Origin: Methanobacteriota archaeon | GTDB taxonomy: Archaea > Thermoplasmatota > Poseidoniia > Poseidoniales > Thalassarchaeaceae | Direction of reading: 5' to 3' | DNA length: 15,420 nucleotides | Assembly: GCA_002725475.1 (NCBI GenBank) | Contig: PBPH01000039.1 | Span: forward strand, 1 to 15,420 | In this document: positions 6,752 through 12,777 of the stretch, piece after piece | How positions within the stretch are numbered: the stretch's first letter is position 1 | How the letters are laid out: every line of letters begins with the position of its first letter | Program-made: the position numbers and the translations under genes | Notes under the pieces: generated by a model | Told to the model about the DNA's origin: nothing | The model's database searches: none | What the model saw: only the letters and a program-made list of their open reading frames with translations

Positions 6752-6982
6752 ATGGATTTGACAACAATTGAAATTGTTCGTATATCGGTTGGCCTAGTAA
6801 TTTTGGCTTATGTTGGATACTGTATAATCAATCAGAAGGTTTGGCTACGAGGGCCTATTGGTTTGTTCAGTAAGACATATGCTTGGGGGGCCAAAGAGGA
6901 AAATCCATCTGTTTTCATGTTGCATGTAATAGCAGGTTCAGCATTTGGAATTTGGTTGGTTGCAATGCCCTTCTTTTTCTAA
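6752..6982 (+). CDS. Small two-helix membrane protein, unknown function
   Basis: I do not recognise this 76-residue protein. It has a hydrophobic helix at about residues 8-27 (IVRISVGLVILAYVGYCII), a short polar loop of about 25 residues containing WLRGPIGLFSKTYAWGAKEEN, and a second helix at about 55-76 ending in MPFFF. This is a hairpin topology with most charge in the loop. The ATG at 6752 is chosen over the TTG at 6731 because a TATA-like box sits about 27 bp upstream of it, consistent with a leaderless mRNA. It lies 52 nt after alkB on the same strand and ends 4 nt before the convergent pilin operon. It could be an accessory subunit of the monooxygenase, but nothing in the sequence shows that. 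Confidence 0.65.
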   Translation: MDLTTIEIVRISVGLVILAYVGYCIINQKVWLRGPIGLFSKTYAWGAKEENPSVFMLHVIAGSAFGIWLVAMPFFF

Positions 6983-6986
6983 ATCA

Positions 6987-7421
6987 CTAAACAGCCTGGT
7001 CAATCGTTGCTTCAAAATAACTCATTTGTAATCTAGCATGCCTATCTGCAATACCTACATCACAAGTAACAGTGAAGACTCCACTATTGTTCGTCACGCT
7101 AATTTGGTTAAGTATAATTTCTACACCCCTATGTTCCCCATGACGCATTAAATCAGAAGCCGTTGAATTTGCAGCGGCATCTACTGAGGTTTGCCAATCC
7201 GCCCCATCGGAAATGAAAGCCGAACTTCTATTCTCAATCAATGATTGCCATACATCAGAAAATGATTCTGTTACTTGAATGACTTCTTCTGTCCCAGGAT
7301 CGTAGGGGTCCCCTAAACCTGCAACAGATACACCGAACCAAGCCATGGATAAAAGAGAAAGCATCAGAACAATTCCAGTCGCCAGTAACATCTGACCACC
7401 TTCATCGCGAATTATAACCAT
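6987..7421 (-). CDS. Archaeal pilin-like / TadE-G-like small membrane protein
   Basis: A 144-residue protein with a short charged N-terminus (MVIIRDEGGQ) followed by one strongly hydrophobic helix at about 11-36 (LLATGIVLMLSLLSMAWFG) and a soluble extracytoplasmic remainder. The RDEGGQ-plus-helix pattern resembles TadE/TadG pseudopilins and the RGQ-type small pilin-like proteins found beside TadA/TadC genes in haloarchaea. A glycine before the helix could be a prepilin-peptidase-like site, but the canonical Glu at +5 is absent. The C-terminal half is predicted beta-rich (LNQISVTNNSGVFTVTCDVGIA). The start ATG at 7421 shares its A with the preceding TGA (TGATG) and is served by a G-rich ribosome site within the upstream gene, so translational coupling is expected. 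It is the last gene of the leftward pilus operon. Confidence 0.7.
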   Translation of the reverse strand: MVIIRDEGGQMLLATGIVLMLSLLSMAWFGVSVAGLGDPYDPGTEEVIQVTESFSDVWQSLIENRSSAFISDGADWQTSVDAAANSTASDLMRHGEHRGVEIILNQISVTNNSGVFTVTCDVGIADRHARLQMSYFEATIDQAV

Positions 7422-7882
7422 CAAACACCCCCCCCAACATACCACACTTGTAGGGTAACTGTCCAGATATTTCCGCCATCTGTAACTAGTTGGTGAACGC
7501 TCATTGTTCTTCCAATTGGAGTACTCCCTAGTCCATGTCTAGAGATATCCCCTTCATTTTTCGCCACCCAACAATTACCCTGAACTGAATCTGGTAATCC
7601 ATTTAATAGAGAATCACAAGCAACTTGTAAATCACCTTCAGATAGTAACTCCGACAATCTATTTGTGTGATTTGTAGAATCAACTGCATCGAATCCCATC
7701 TCTTGAACAAATGCATCTTCTGCAGCAAGGTGAAGTTGACCATCTGAAGAAGAAGAAACTGGATCTGGAATCTGAAGTTGTAGAATAAAAGTTGCAGACA
7801 TGAAGAAAAGCCAGAACAATGTTAGCATCTCTAAAACATGTACTTGAGCACGGAAATCTGGGGAAACCTGACGGTGTTGCAT
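7421..7882 (-). CDS. Pilin-like single-pass membrane protein
   Basis: A 153-residue protein with a polar N-terminal segment (MQHRQVSPDFRAQVHVLE), one hydrophobic helix at about 17-37 (LEMLTLFWLFFMSATFILQ) and an outside domain of about 115 residues. Q-V-S-P-D-F recalls the Q-x-S-x-E motif of archaeal pilins, but the expected hydrophobic stretch begins ten residues later, so processing there is doubtful. Glu18 at the start of the helix could play the role of the pilin Glu5. Cys89 and Cys104 may form a disulfide. It starts 7 nt after the upstream platform gene with the ribosome site AGGGTGATGAG, and its last codons contain a G8 tract that leads into the next gene. Position in the operon points to a major or minor pilus subunit; function is inferred. 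Confidence 0.7.
   Translation of the reverse strand: MQHRQVSPDFRAQVHVLEMLTLFWLFFMSATFILQLQIPDPVSSSSDGQLHLAAEDAFVQEMGFDAVDSTNHTNRLSELLSEGDLQVACDSLLNGLPDSVQGNCWVAKNEGDISRHGLGSTPIGRTMSVHQLVTDGGNIWTVTLQVWYVGGGV
7428..7435 (-). repeat. Homopolymeric G8 tract at the pilin-pilin junction
   Basis: Eight consecutive G on the minus strand encode the Gly-Gly-Gly end of the first pilin-like protein and supply the ribosome-binding purines for the second. Adding one G would read through in frame: the codons become GGG GGG GGG TGT TTG ATG, fusing the two proteins. Confidence 0.8.
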
Positions 7883-7889
7883 TTACTCA

Positions 7890-9431
7890 TCACCCTGGAA
7901 TGAAAGTCCCGAGAGCCGGATTCAACCCCATATCACCTTGGATACCCAGCAAGTCTGGTGAGAATGCTACCAGATTGAATGCTAGAATTGCCATTATGAG
8001 CATCATGCCTGCGTGTTTCATCCCACTAGAAAGTCTCCCAGTAGCCATTAGTCCAGCCATTGCACCATTACCAAGAGCTTGGGCACTTACTCCGTAAAAG
8101 AATACAACCAAGAAAAAGAGGGGATCAATTGCGCGAATTACCATGTTACCAATTTGAGCACTATCATCTCCTGAATTGGATGAGGCAATTGCTGGAATGA
8201 AAACCTTAGCCAAAACAACAATAACACCTAGGAAAACGAAGTAAGATGTCCAAATAACAGCAATATAAGATGCAATTGCTCTCTCTCTTTCACCTTCTAG
8301 AAATTTGATTTCACGGCTGTCATTGGCTGCTGTAACTAAGATATCTGAAATCTTACCTCCTGCCTTATTTGCTTCGCCAATGAGACTAATTGCACGTTTA
8401 ACTAGAGGAGTACCCACCCTTTCTGAAAAGAGAACGATTACATCCCCAAATGCAACCCCCCAAGAGAGTTGTTGGGCCATTTTATTTACCTCTTGATTCA
8501 AAGCCCCGTACTCTGAATTGGCCAGCGTTCTAACAGCCAAAGTCATTGACAAACCTCCTTTCCAATATTCTGCTAAATCACGAAGGAAATCAGGGAATTT
8601 TTCTTCAATCGCGTCAATCTTTTTCATCTGCCTATCCCAATACAAAGCGCCCGGGAAGGCAATTAGAACAAATCCATACCCGAACCAATTGATGAAGATA
8701 AATGGACGTAGATTGACGGGCCCCAAGTTAACTTCAGGGCCAATAAATTGTGAAGCATTGTTCATCCAGTCAGGAATGCCGTCATATGAATCAACCTCTA
8801 CTGTCAATGTGAATTCATTCATTCTAGGGAGTGAGCGATCAAACTTCAACCAAACCTCCCACCCTTCACTCTGAGCTGCATTCCCAATGCTCAATGAGCA
8901 ATCATCCTGATTAGTAATTGCTGAAACTGTGTGTTCTATACCCATGCTAGTTGCGCCCGATGAGGGTTCCCAAATGGTAAGAGTGAATGGGAAATCTTGA
9001 TCCGCAGATGCATGACAACTGACCCTCATTTCTTGGGGTGGATGCGATAGCGTCCCTAATCGTAATTCATCAATTCCTGGGACATCAAATCGCTGCCCCA
9101 ATCCAGGTCCTTTCACATTCTCCCATCCGAGCGACATTGTTTGAGTTGCTGCCCTTTCCTTAGTCCAAAAGCAACTTTCATTTTGAGAATAATCTGGAGA
9201 TGGGCCATTTGGATCAAAACCACAAGCCGTATTGATGAATACTGGATTCCCATTAGCAGGAGCAGGGGCTAAAACACCGAAAACTAGTGAAGCATTAGTA
9301 GCCCAAAATGCTAGTGACAGTAATCCAAGAAACACTCCAAGTATGGTTATTGTAAGGAAATTTCTACGTGTGCTGTCGTCCTTTGGAAGATCGAGTTTGA
9401 CGCGAATCTTTCCTTTTTTCTTCCTAGCCAT
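7890..9431 (-). CDS. T2SF/FlaJ-TadC-like pilus platform protein with a large extracytoplasmic insertion
   Basis: A 513-residue membrane protein of the type II secretion F (FlaJ/TadC) family that forms the inner-membrane base on which a FlaI/TadA ATPase drives pilus assembly. The N-terminus is strongly basic (MARKKKGKIRVK), followed by a helix at about 26-55. Residues ~58-242 form an unusual polar, probably beta-rich ectodomain with Cys70, Cys87, Cys139 and Cys178 and sequons at Asn84 and Asn225. A second helix spans about 243-264. The cytoplasmic T2SF domain (about 268-385, including FPDFLRDLAEYWKGGLSM and ISLIGEANKAGGKISDIL) is followed by helices near 386-415, 434-455 and 472-493. The start ATG is preceded by GGTGAAGAA and lies 14 nt after the companion platform gene. 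The core family call is firm; the ectodomain matches no family I recognise. Confidence 0.85.
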   Translation of the reverse strand: MARKKKGKIRVKLDLPKDDSTRRNFLTITILGVFLGLLSLAFWATNASLVFGVLAPAPANGNPVFINTACGFDPNGPSPDYSQNESCFWTKERAATQTMSLGWENVKGPGLGQRFDVPGIDELRLGTLSHPPQEMRVSCHASADQDFPFTLTIWEPSSGATSMGIEHTVSAITNQDDCSLSIGNAAQSEGWEVWLKFDRSLPRMNEFTLTVEVDSYDGIPDWMNNASQFIGPEVNLGPVNLRPFIFINWFGYGFVLIAFPGALYWDRQMKKIDAIEEKFPDFLRDLAEYWKGGLSMTLAVRTLANSEYGALNQEVNKMAQQLSWGVAFGDVIVLFSERVGTPLVKRAISLIGEANKAGGKISDILVTAANDSREIKFLEGERERAIASYIAVIWTSYFVFLGVIVVLAKVFIPAIASSNSGDDSAQIGNMVIRAIDPLFFLVVFFYGVSAQALGNGAMAGLMATGRLSSGMKHAGMMLIMAILAFNLVAFSPDLLGIQGDMGLNPALGTFIPG

Positions 9432-9445
9432 TTCTTCACCAATGA

Positions 9446-10546
9446 TTACATTTCCATCTCTTTACTCATCATCCAAACCAGAATACTGTAAGCAATATGA
9501 ATTACTGGTAGAACACCTAATACTACCAGATAAACCATCCCTTCAGAAAGTTCTGAACCTGCACCAGACACCCAAAACATGATGACCAGCATCACAATTA
9601 GGAAAAGAGGCATCGCCACAGCAACAACAACATATGATTCTGCCATCATAGCCAGAGTTTCTAGGAACACACCTAGCCTGATTCTATTTTCACGCATGTA
9701 GTGCTCAGCCCTATTGAGGAAGTAAATCTTCAAGTTTCCTCCCGACTGTAATGTCCCCACCATCCCTTGAAAGAATTCTGAAACCCAAGGAGATGCTGCA
9801 CGATTAACGGATAATTTGATGGCTGAAACCAAATCCATTCCAAGAAGAGTGATATCTCGGTATATCATTGCTGAATCATAGGAAATATTGCCGTAAATTT
9901 CTTGATTGACTGCTAAAGATTTGAAAATCTTTGAAGGTGTTGCATTAGCTGCTGACATTGCAGCAGTATATGATGCAGCATAAGGTAGGTACTTCTCGAG
10001 TTCCTCAGAACGTTCTTGTTTCTGGCGCTCTGCACCATTCATGAAATGGCGGTATGCCATTGTCGGCCCAATAAGACCACAGAAAAATATGAGTCCATAT
10101 CGGGCAAGCGCTGAAATTTCTTTTGTTGCATAGTGGGGGCAACCACCATATGCAACCCAAACACCATCTAGACCTTCGCCACCCCAGTTAAGATTAGGAT
10201 TGATGTCATTGGGATGCCAAAACGCCCATTCAATACACGGTAGCACCGTGTCCGGATCCTGCATATTTTCCCATAAGGCAAATGCTCCGATTTCAGGGAA
10301 TAATGCAATTGTGAGAATGCCTATAAAAATTATCAGAGATACGACTGTACTCATGATGGCAGTTGCCTTGTAAACTTCTGGCATGATTCTAATATCTGCC
10401 TGTAGCAATGTCTTTTGCAATTCTTTGTCTTCTCTAGTCTTCTTTCGAAGTAAGCGCCCAAGGAAAAGGTTCGAAAAACGCTGCCAGCCAGTTAGAGTCA
10501 TACCCTCAAACCGCTTTTTATTGGATTCTTCCGCCTTTTTGGCCAT
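9446..10546 (-). CDS. T2SF/FlaJ-TadB-like pilus platform protein
   Basis: A 366-residue member of the same type II secretion F family, partner of the longer platform protein encoded next. Archaeal Epd-type and bacterial Tad pili use two such proteins in tandem. Layout: a basic amphipathic N-terminus (1-55), helix 1 at about 61-84, an outside loop at about 86-147 with Cys104 and Cys136 and many Trp residues, helix 2 at about 148-166, the cytoplasmic T2SF domain at about 170-300 (EKYLPYAASYTAAMSAANAT and FFQGMVGTLQSGGNLKIYF), then helices at about 305-326 and 337-359. The start ATG is preceded by GAGGGGTTGATTGG and lies 12 nt after the ATPase gene. The inserted loop of about 60 residues is longer than I expect for FlaJ. 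Confidence 0.87.
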   Translation of the reverse strand: MAKKAEESNKKRFEGMTLTGWQRFSNLFLGRLLRKKTREDKELQKTLLQADIRIMPEVYKATAIMSTVVSLIIFIGILTIALFPEIGAFALWENMQDPDTVLPCIEWAFWHPNDINPNLNWGGEGLDGVWVAYGGCPHYATKEISALARYGLIFFCGLIGPTMAYRHFMNGAERQKQERSEELEKYLPYAASYTAAMSAANATPSKIFKSLAVNQEIYGNISYDSAMIYRDITLLGMDLVSAIKLSVNRAASPWVSEFFQGMVGTLQSGGNLKIYFLNRAEHYMRENRIRLGVFLETLAMMAESYVVVAVAMPLFLIVMLVIMFWVSGAGSELSEGMVYLVVLGVLPVIHIAYSILVWMMSKEMEM

Positions 10547-10558
10547 CCAATCAACCCC

Positions 10559-12085
10559 TCACTGAAGACCATCAACTCTTGCTAAAACCGCTTGTGGCCT
10601 TACATAGTACTCGGTAATAATCTGTGCAACTTGATCGGAACGACGTATGTCGTTCAATACCATCCAATCAAGAATCCTTTTTCTTGTTCGTAACTCATCC
10701 CTCATTCTTTCCTGAGAAAAATTAATTTTTACCATTATTTTCTCTAGAACATAAGACTTGCCGCTAAAGTCGTAGTCGTCCTTGGCCGGATCCCACTTGA
10801 AAACCTCGTTAGTAATTACTTCAAGACTATGAGGATCTACACCCACTATTTCTACAACTTGCTTAGTTCTTCTAACACGGCGTCCATTAATCCTAGTTTG
10901 CATCTGAATAGAACATGCTTCAAGAGCAGGTAAAAGAACACGTGGAATATCAATCGGTTTATTCTCAAGTCGGTGAACGAGTGAGGGTACCGAATCAGCG
11001 TGAACTGTTGAATATGAACAGTGCCCTGTTGCCATTGCTTGAAACAAAACATAAGCTTCAGCACCACGAATTTCCCCCACAATGATATATTCTGGGCGCT
11101 CTCTAAGAGCCGCTTTCAATAATTCGAATTCTCCAATAACACCGTCATCTGATTCCCCACCAAAACCTTGGCGAGTTAAACCAGGAATCCAATTTGGTTG
11201 AGGGATATTCACTTCTCTAGTTGATTCAATACTAACAATTTTCATTTGCCAAGGTATGAAAAGAGCCATTGCGTTTAGTGTGGTAGTTTTTCCGGACGCT
11301 GTCCCACCTACAAACAGCATCGATATTCCTTGTTGAAAAGCAATCCACATATAGGCAACCATCAAACTTGTCATTGTTCTAAAAGCAACTATATCACATG
11401 GAGAAAATGGGTCTTCTCTAAATCTTCGAATACAGAAAGTTGAGCCCTTTGTTGAAATCTCATATCCTAACTTCATTACGATTCTTGAGCCGTCCATCAA
11501 CGTTGCATCGAGCAACGGTTCCGCAACTGAAATATGTTTTCCACAACGCTGAGCCAATTTAATTACGAATGATTCCAATTCCTCATCTGTCGGCCAAGCA
11601 ATTGATGTCTCAACAGACTCAAATTTTCTATGATATGCGAAAATTGGGATATTTGTGCCATCCAGCGATACGTCTTCGACGTTTGCGTCATTCATTAGGA
11701 CATCCATGCGGCCGTAGCCTAACAAATCTCTTCGCAGATAATAGAAAATCTTGGAACGGGATTTCTTAGAAATTTTCATCCCATAAGATTTGATTATTTG
11801 ATCCATTGCTGCTCTTAGGTAACCATCAGGATCTGAGTCAATCTCCTCTATATCTGCAGTAAGTGATTTGACGTAAATGTCCATTATTTCATCAAATTGG
11901 ACCTGTTCCTTCTTATTCAATGGAGGTTCAATTGCTTGATACATTATGTTCAGTGACCTCAAATCACGGACAATTCGAGCAAAGGCATGAGGGGGCAATA
12001 CAGGGTACTTATCCAAGACCTCATACTGTGCTTGCTGGCGTTGTCTTCGCTGTCTTTTTGGCCGACCACGTTTTTTTCTCGCCAT
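10559..12085 (-). CDS. FlaI/TadA-type secretion ATPase for pilus assembly
   Basis: A 508-residue VirB11/PilT-superfamily hexameric ATPase that powers assembly of an archaeal type IV-like pilus from the cytoplasmic face. Numbered from the ATG at 12085: Walker A GGTASGKT at 260-267, an Asp-box/Glu region IESTREVNIP at about 286-295, Walker B with the catalytic Glu in EYIIVGEIRG (Glu338), and the His box TGHCSYSTVHADS with His355 and His362. The N-terminal domain (about 90-240) contains GYGRMDVLMNDANVEDVSLDG, typical of FlaI/TadA. The first 18 residues are extremely basic and include RGRPKR. ATG 12085 is preferred to the TTG at 12091 because GGAGGT lies six bases before it. It heads the operon with two platform proteins and two pilin-like proteins; with no archaellin nearby, it serves a Tad/Epd-like pilus rather than an archaellum. 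Confidence 0.92.
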   Translation of the reverse strand: MARKKRGRPKRQRRQRQQAQYEVLDKYPVLPPHAFARIVRDLRSLNIMYQAIEPPLNKKEQVQFDEIMDIYVKSLTADIEEIDSDPDGYLRAAMDQIIKSYGMKISKKSRSKIFYYLRRDLLGYGRMDVLMNDANVEDVSLDGTNIPIFAYHRKFESVETSIAWPTDEELESFVIKLAQRCGKHISVAEPLLDATLMDGSRIVMKLGYEISTKGSTFCIRRFREDPFSPCDIVAFRTMTSLMVAYMWIAFQQGISMLFVGGTASGKTTTLNAMALFIPWQMKIVSIESTREVNIPQPNWIPGLTRQGFGGESDDGVIGEFELLKAALRERPEYIIVGEIRGAEAYVLFQAMATGHCSYSTVHADSVPSLVHRLENKPIDIPRVLLPALEACSIQMQTRINGRRVRRTKQVVEIVGVDPHSLEVITNEVFKWDPAKDDYDFSGKSYVLEKIMVKINFSQERMRDELRTRKRILDWMVLNDIRRSDQVAQIITEYYVRPQAVLARVDGLQ

Positions 12086-12091
12086 GTCCAA

Positions 12092-12097
12092 ACCTCC
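12092..12097 (-). promoter_or_regulatory. Shine-Dalgarno site of the secretion ATPase gene
   Basis: GGAGGT, a near-perfect match to the archaeal 16S rRNA tail, lies six bases before the ATG at 12085. It decides against the TTG at 12091, which would overlap it. Confidence 0.7.
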
Positions 12098-12127
12098 GGC
12101 TCCGCATTGGCGACCGTTCTCAATTCA

Positions 12128-12146
12128 CTATAACCTTTGGTTATAG
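12128..12146. promoter_or_regulatory. Perfect inverted repeat overlapping the likely pilus-operon promoter
   Basis: CTATAACC-TTT-GGTTATAG is a perfect 8-bp inverted repeat with a 3-bp spacer, 43-61 bp before the ATPase start codon in the 92-bp intergenic region. Each arm contains a TATA-like core (CTATAA / TTATAG). A TATA box here would place the transcription start roughly 20 nt before the ATG, leaving room for the GGAGGT site. The simplest reading is a dimeric regulator operator overlapping the TATA box. A weak hairpin terminator for the upstream kinase gene is the alternative, but no U-run follows. Confidence 0.55.
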
Positions 12147-12177
12147 ATTAGGCAAGTAATGCACACTATTGCAGGAG

Positions 12178-12729
12178 TCAGTCAGAAGCGTTGACCTCTA
12201 ACCACTCACCAAACCTTTCTTTCGCATCTTCAAGAGATGACTCATTAACGATAGAATCATCTGAGATTTCAATTAGAATTTCTATCCCCCACTCTAATTC
12301 TCTAGCCTCTCTGATATCAAAATCGATGTCACCCCCGTCTTCACCGCGACCCCTCTGAGAAATTCGCTTCTTCCTAATTTCTCTCGATGCAATAATCGAA
12401 AGCAAGGAAATATTGTCAATTCTTTCAGAAAAATGGGTATATTCGTCCAATGAACGAATCCCGTCAATGATAATCAATGGTTCAGTATTTAGTACTATAA
12501 GAATTTCATTTACTAGTCTTTCAGCAATCACATCTTCCCCAAAAATAGTACGAAGTTGCATCGCAACCCTACCAACATTTTCTGGTGATTCTTTCAAACC
12601 ACGAGCCGTGACCTCTGCCCTGACCACATCGCCCATTGAAAGTATTGGTATGTTTCTAGCTGCTGCTTGAGAACAGAAAACCCCCTTCCCACTCCCAGGC
12701 AGGCCGCAAACTGCCACAACTCTCCCCAT
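12178..12729 (-). CDS. UPF0200 family nucleotide kinase-like protein
   Basis: A 183-residue P-loop protein of the UPF0200 family, found in nearly all archaea and related to adenylate and dephospho-CoA kinases; its physiological substrate is not established. Visible features are Walker A GLPGSGKG at 9-16, SMGDVVRAEVTARGL at about 31-45, which forms the nucleoside-monophosphate-like site, the Walker B-like strand LIIIDGIRSLDEY at about 85-97, and the lid region SREIRKKRISQRGRGEDG at about 119-136. Length matches the family. The start ATG is preceded by GGGTAGGCG. A TATA-like box about 42 bp upstream suggests it has its own promoter; it ends 92 bp before the pilus ATPase gene. It is probably a housekeeping gene unrelated to the pilus. 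Confidence 0.88.
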   Translation of the reverse strand: MGRVVAVCGLPGSGKGVFCSQAAARNIPILSMGDVVRAEVTARGLKESPENVGRVAMQLRTIFGEDVIAERLVNEILIVLNTEPLIIIDGIRSLDEYTHFSERIDNISLLSIIASREIRKKRISQRGRGEDGGDIDFDIREARELEWGIEILIEISDDSIVNESSLEDAKERFGEWLEVNASD

Positions 12730-12766
12730 CGCCTACCCGAGGGGGCCGAATCAAATAGACTGAACG

Positions 12767-12776
12767 GATATAATTC
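12767..12776 (-). promoter_or_regulatory. TATA-like box upstream of the UPF0200 gene
   Basis: On the minus strand the sequence reads GAATTATATC, centred about 42 bp before the ATG at 12729. That would put the transcription start about 16 nt before the ATG, enough for a short leader with the GGGTAGG site. It lies just past the stop of the ABC permease. Confidence 0.45.
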
Positions 12777-12777
12777 C

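Noticed and set aside
6885..6897. Near-palindromic G-rich stretch CTTGGGGGGCCAAAG as a regulatory hairpin
   Set aside because: It lies inside the small membrane protein gene, encodes Trp-Gly-Ala-Lys, and the arms are imperfect and very short.
6971..6980. T-rich run as a terminator of the alkB-side transcript
   Set aside because: It encodes the Phe-Phe-Phe end of the small membrane protein, so the T-richness has a coding explanation; a terminator role cannot be separated from it.
8518..8874. Plus-strand open frame of 118 codons opposite the platform protein gene
   Set aside because: Antisense to a strongly supported T2SF gene, with low-complexity Ser/Asn-rich translation and no motif.
10559..12085. 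Archaellum operon
   Set aside because: There are two T2SF proteins and no archaellin, FlaH or FlaG-like genes in the neighbourhood, which fits a Tad/Epd-like pilus better.
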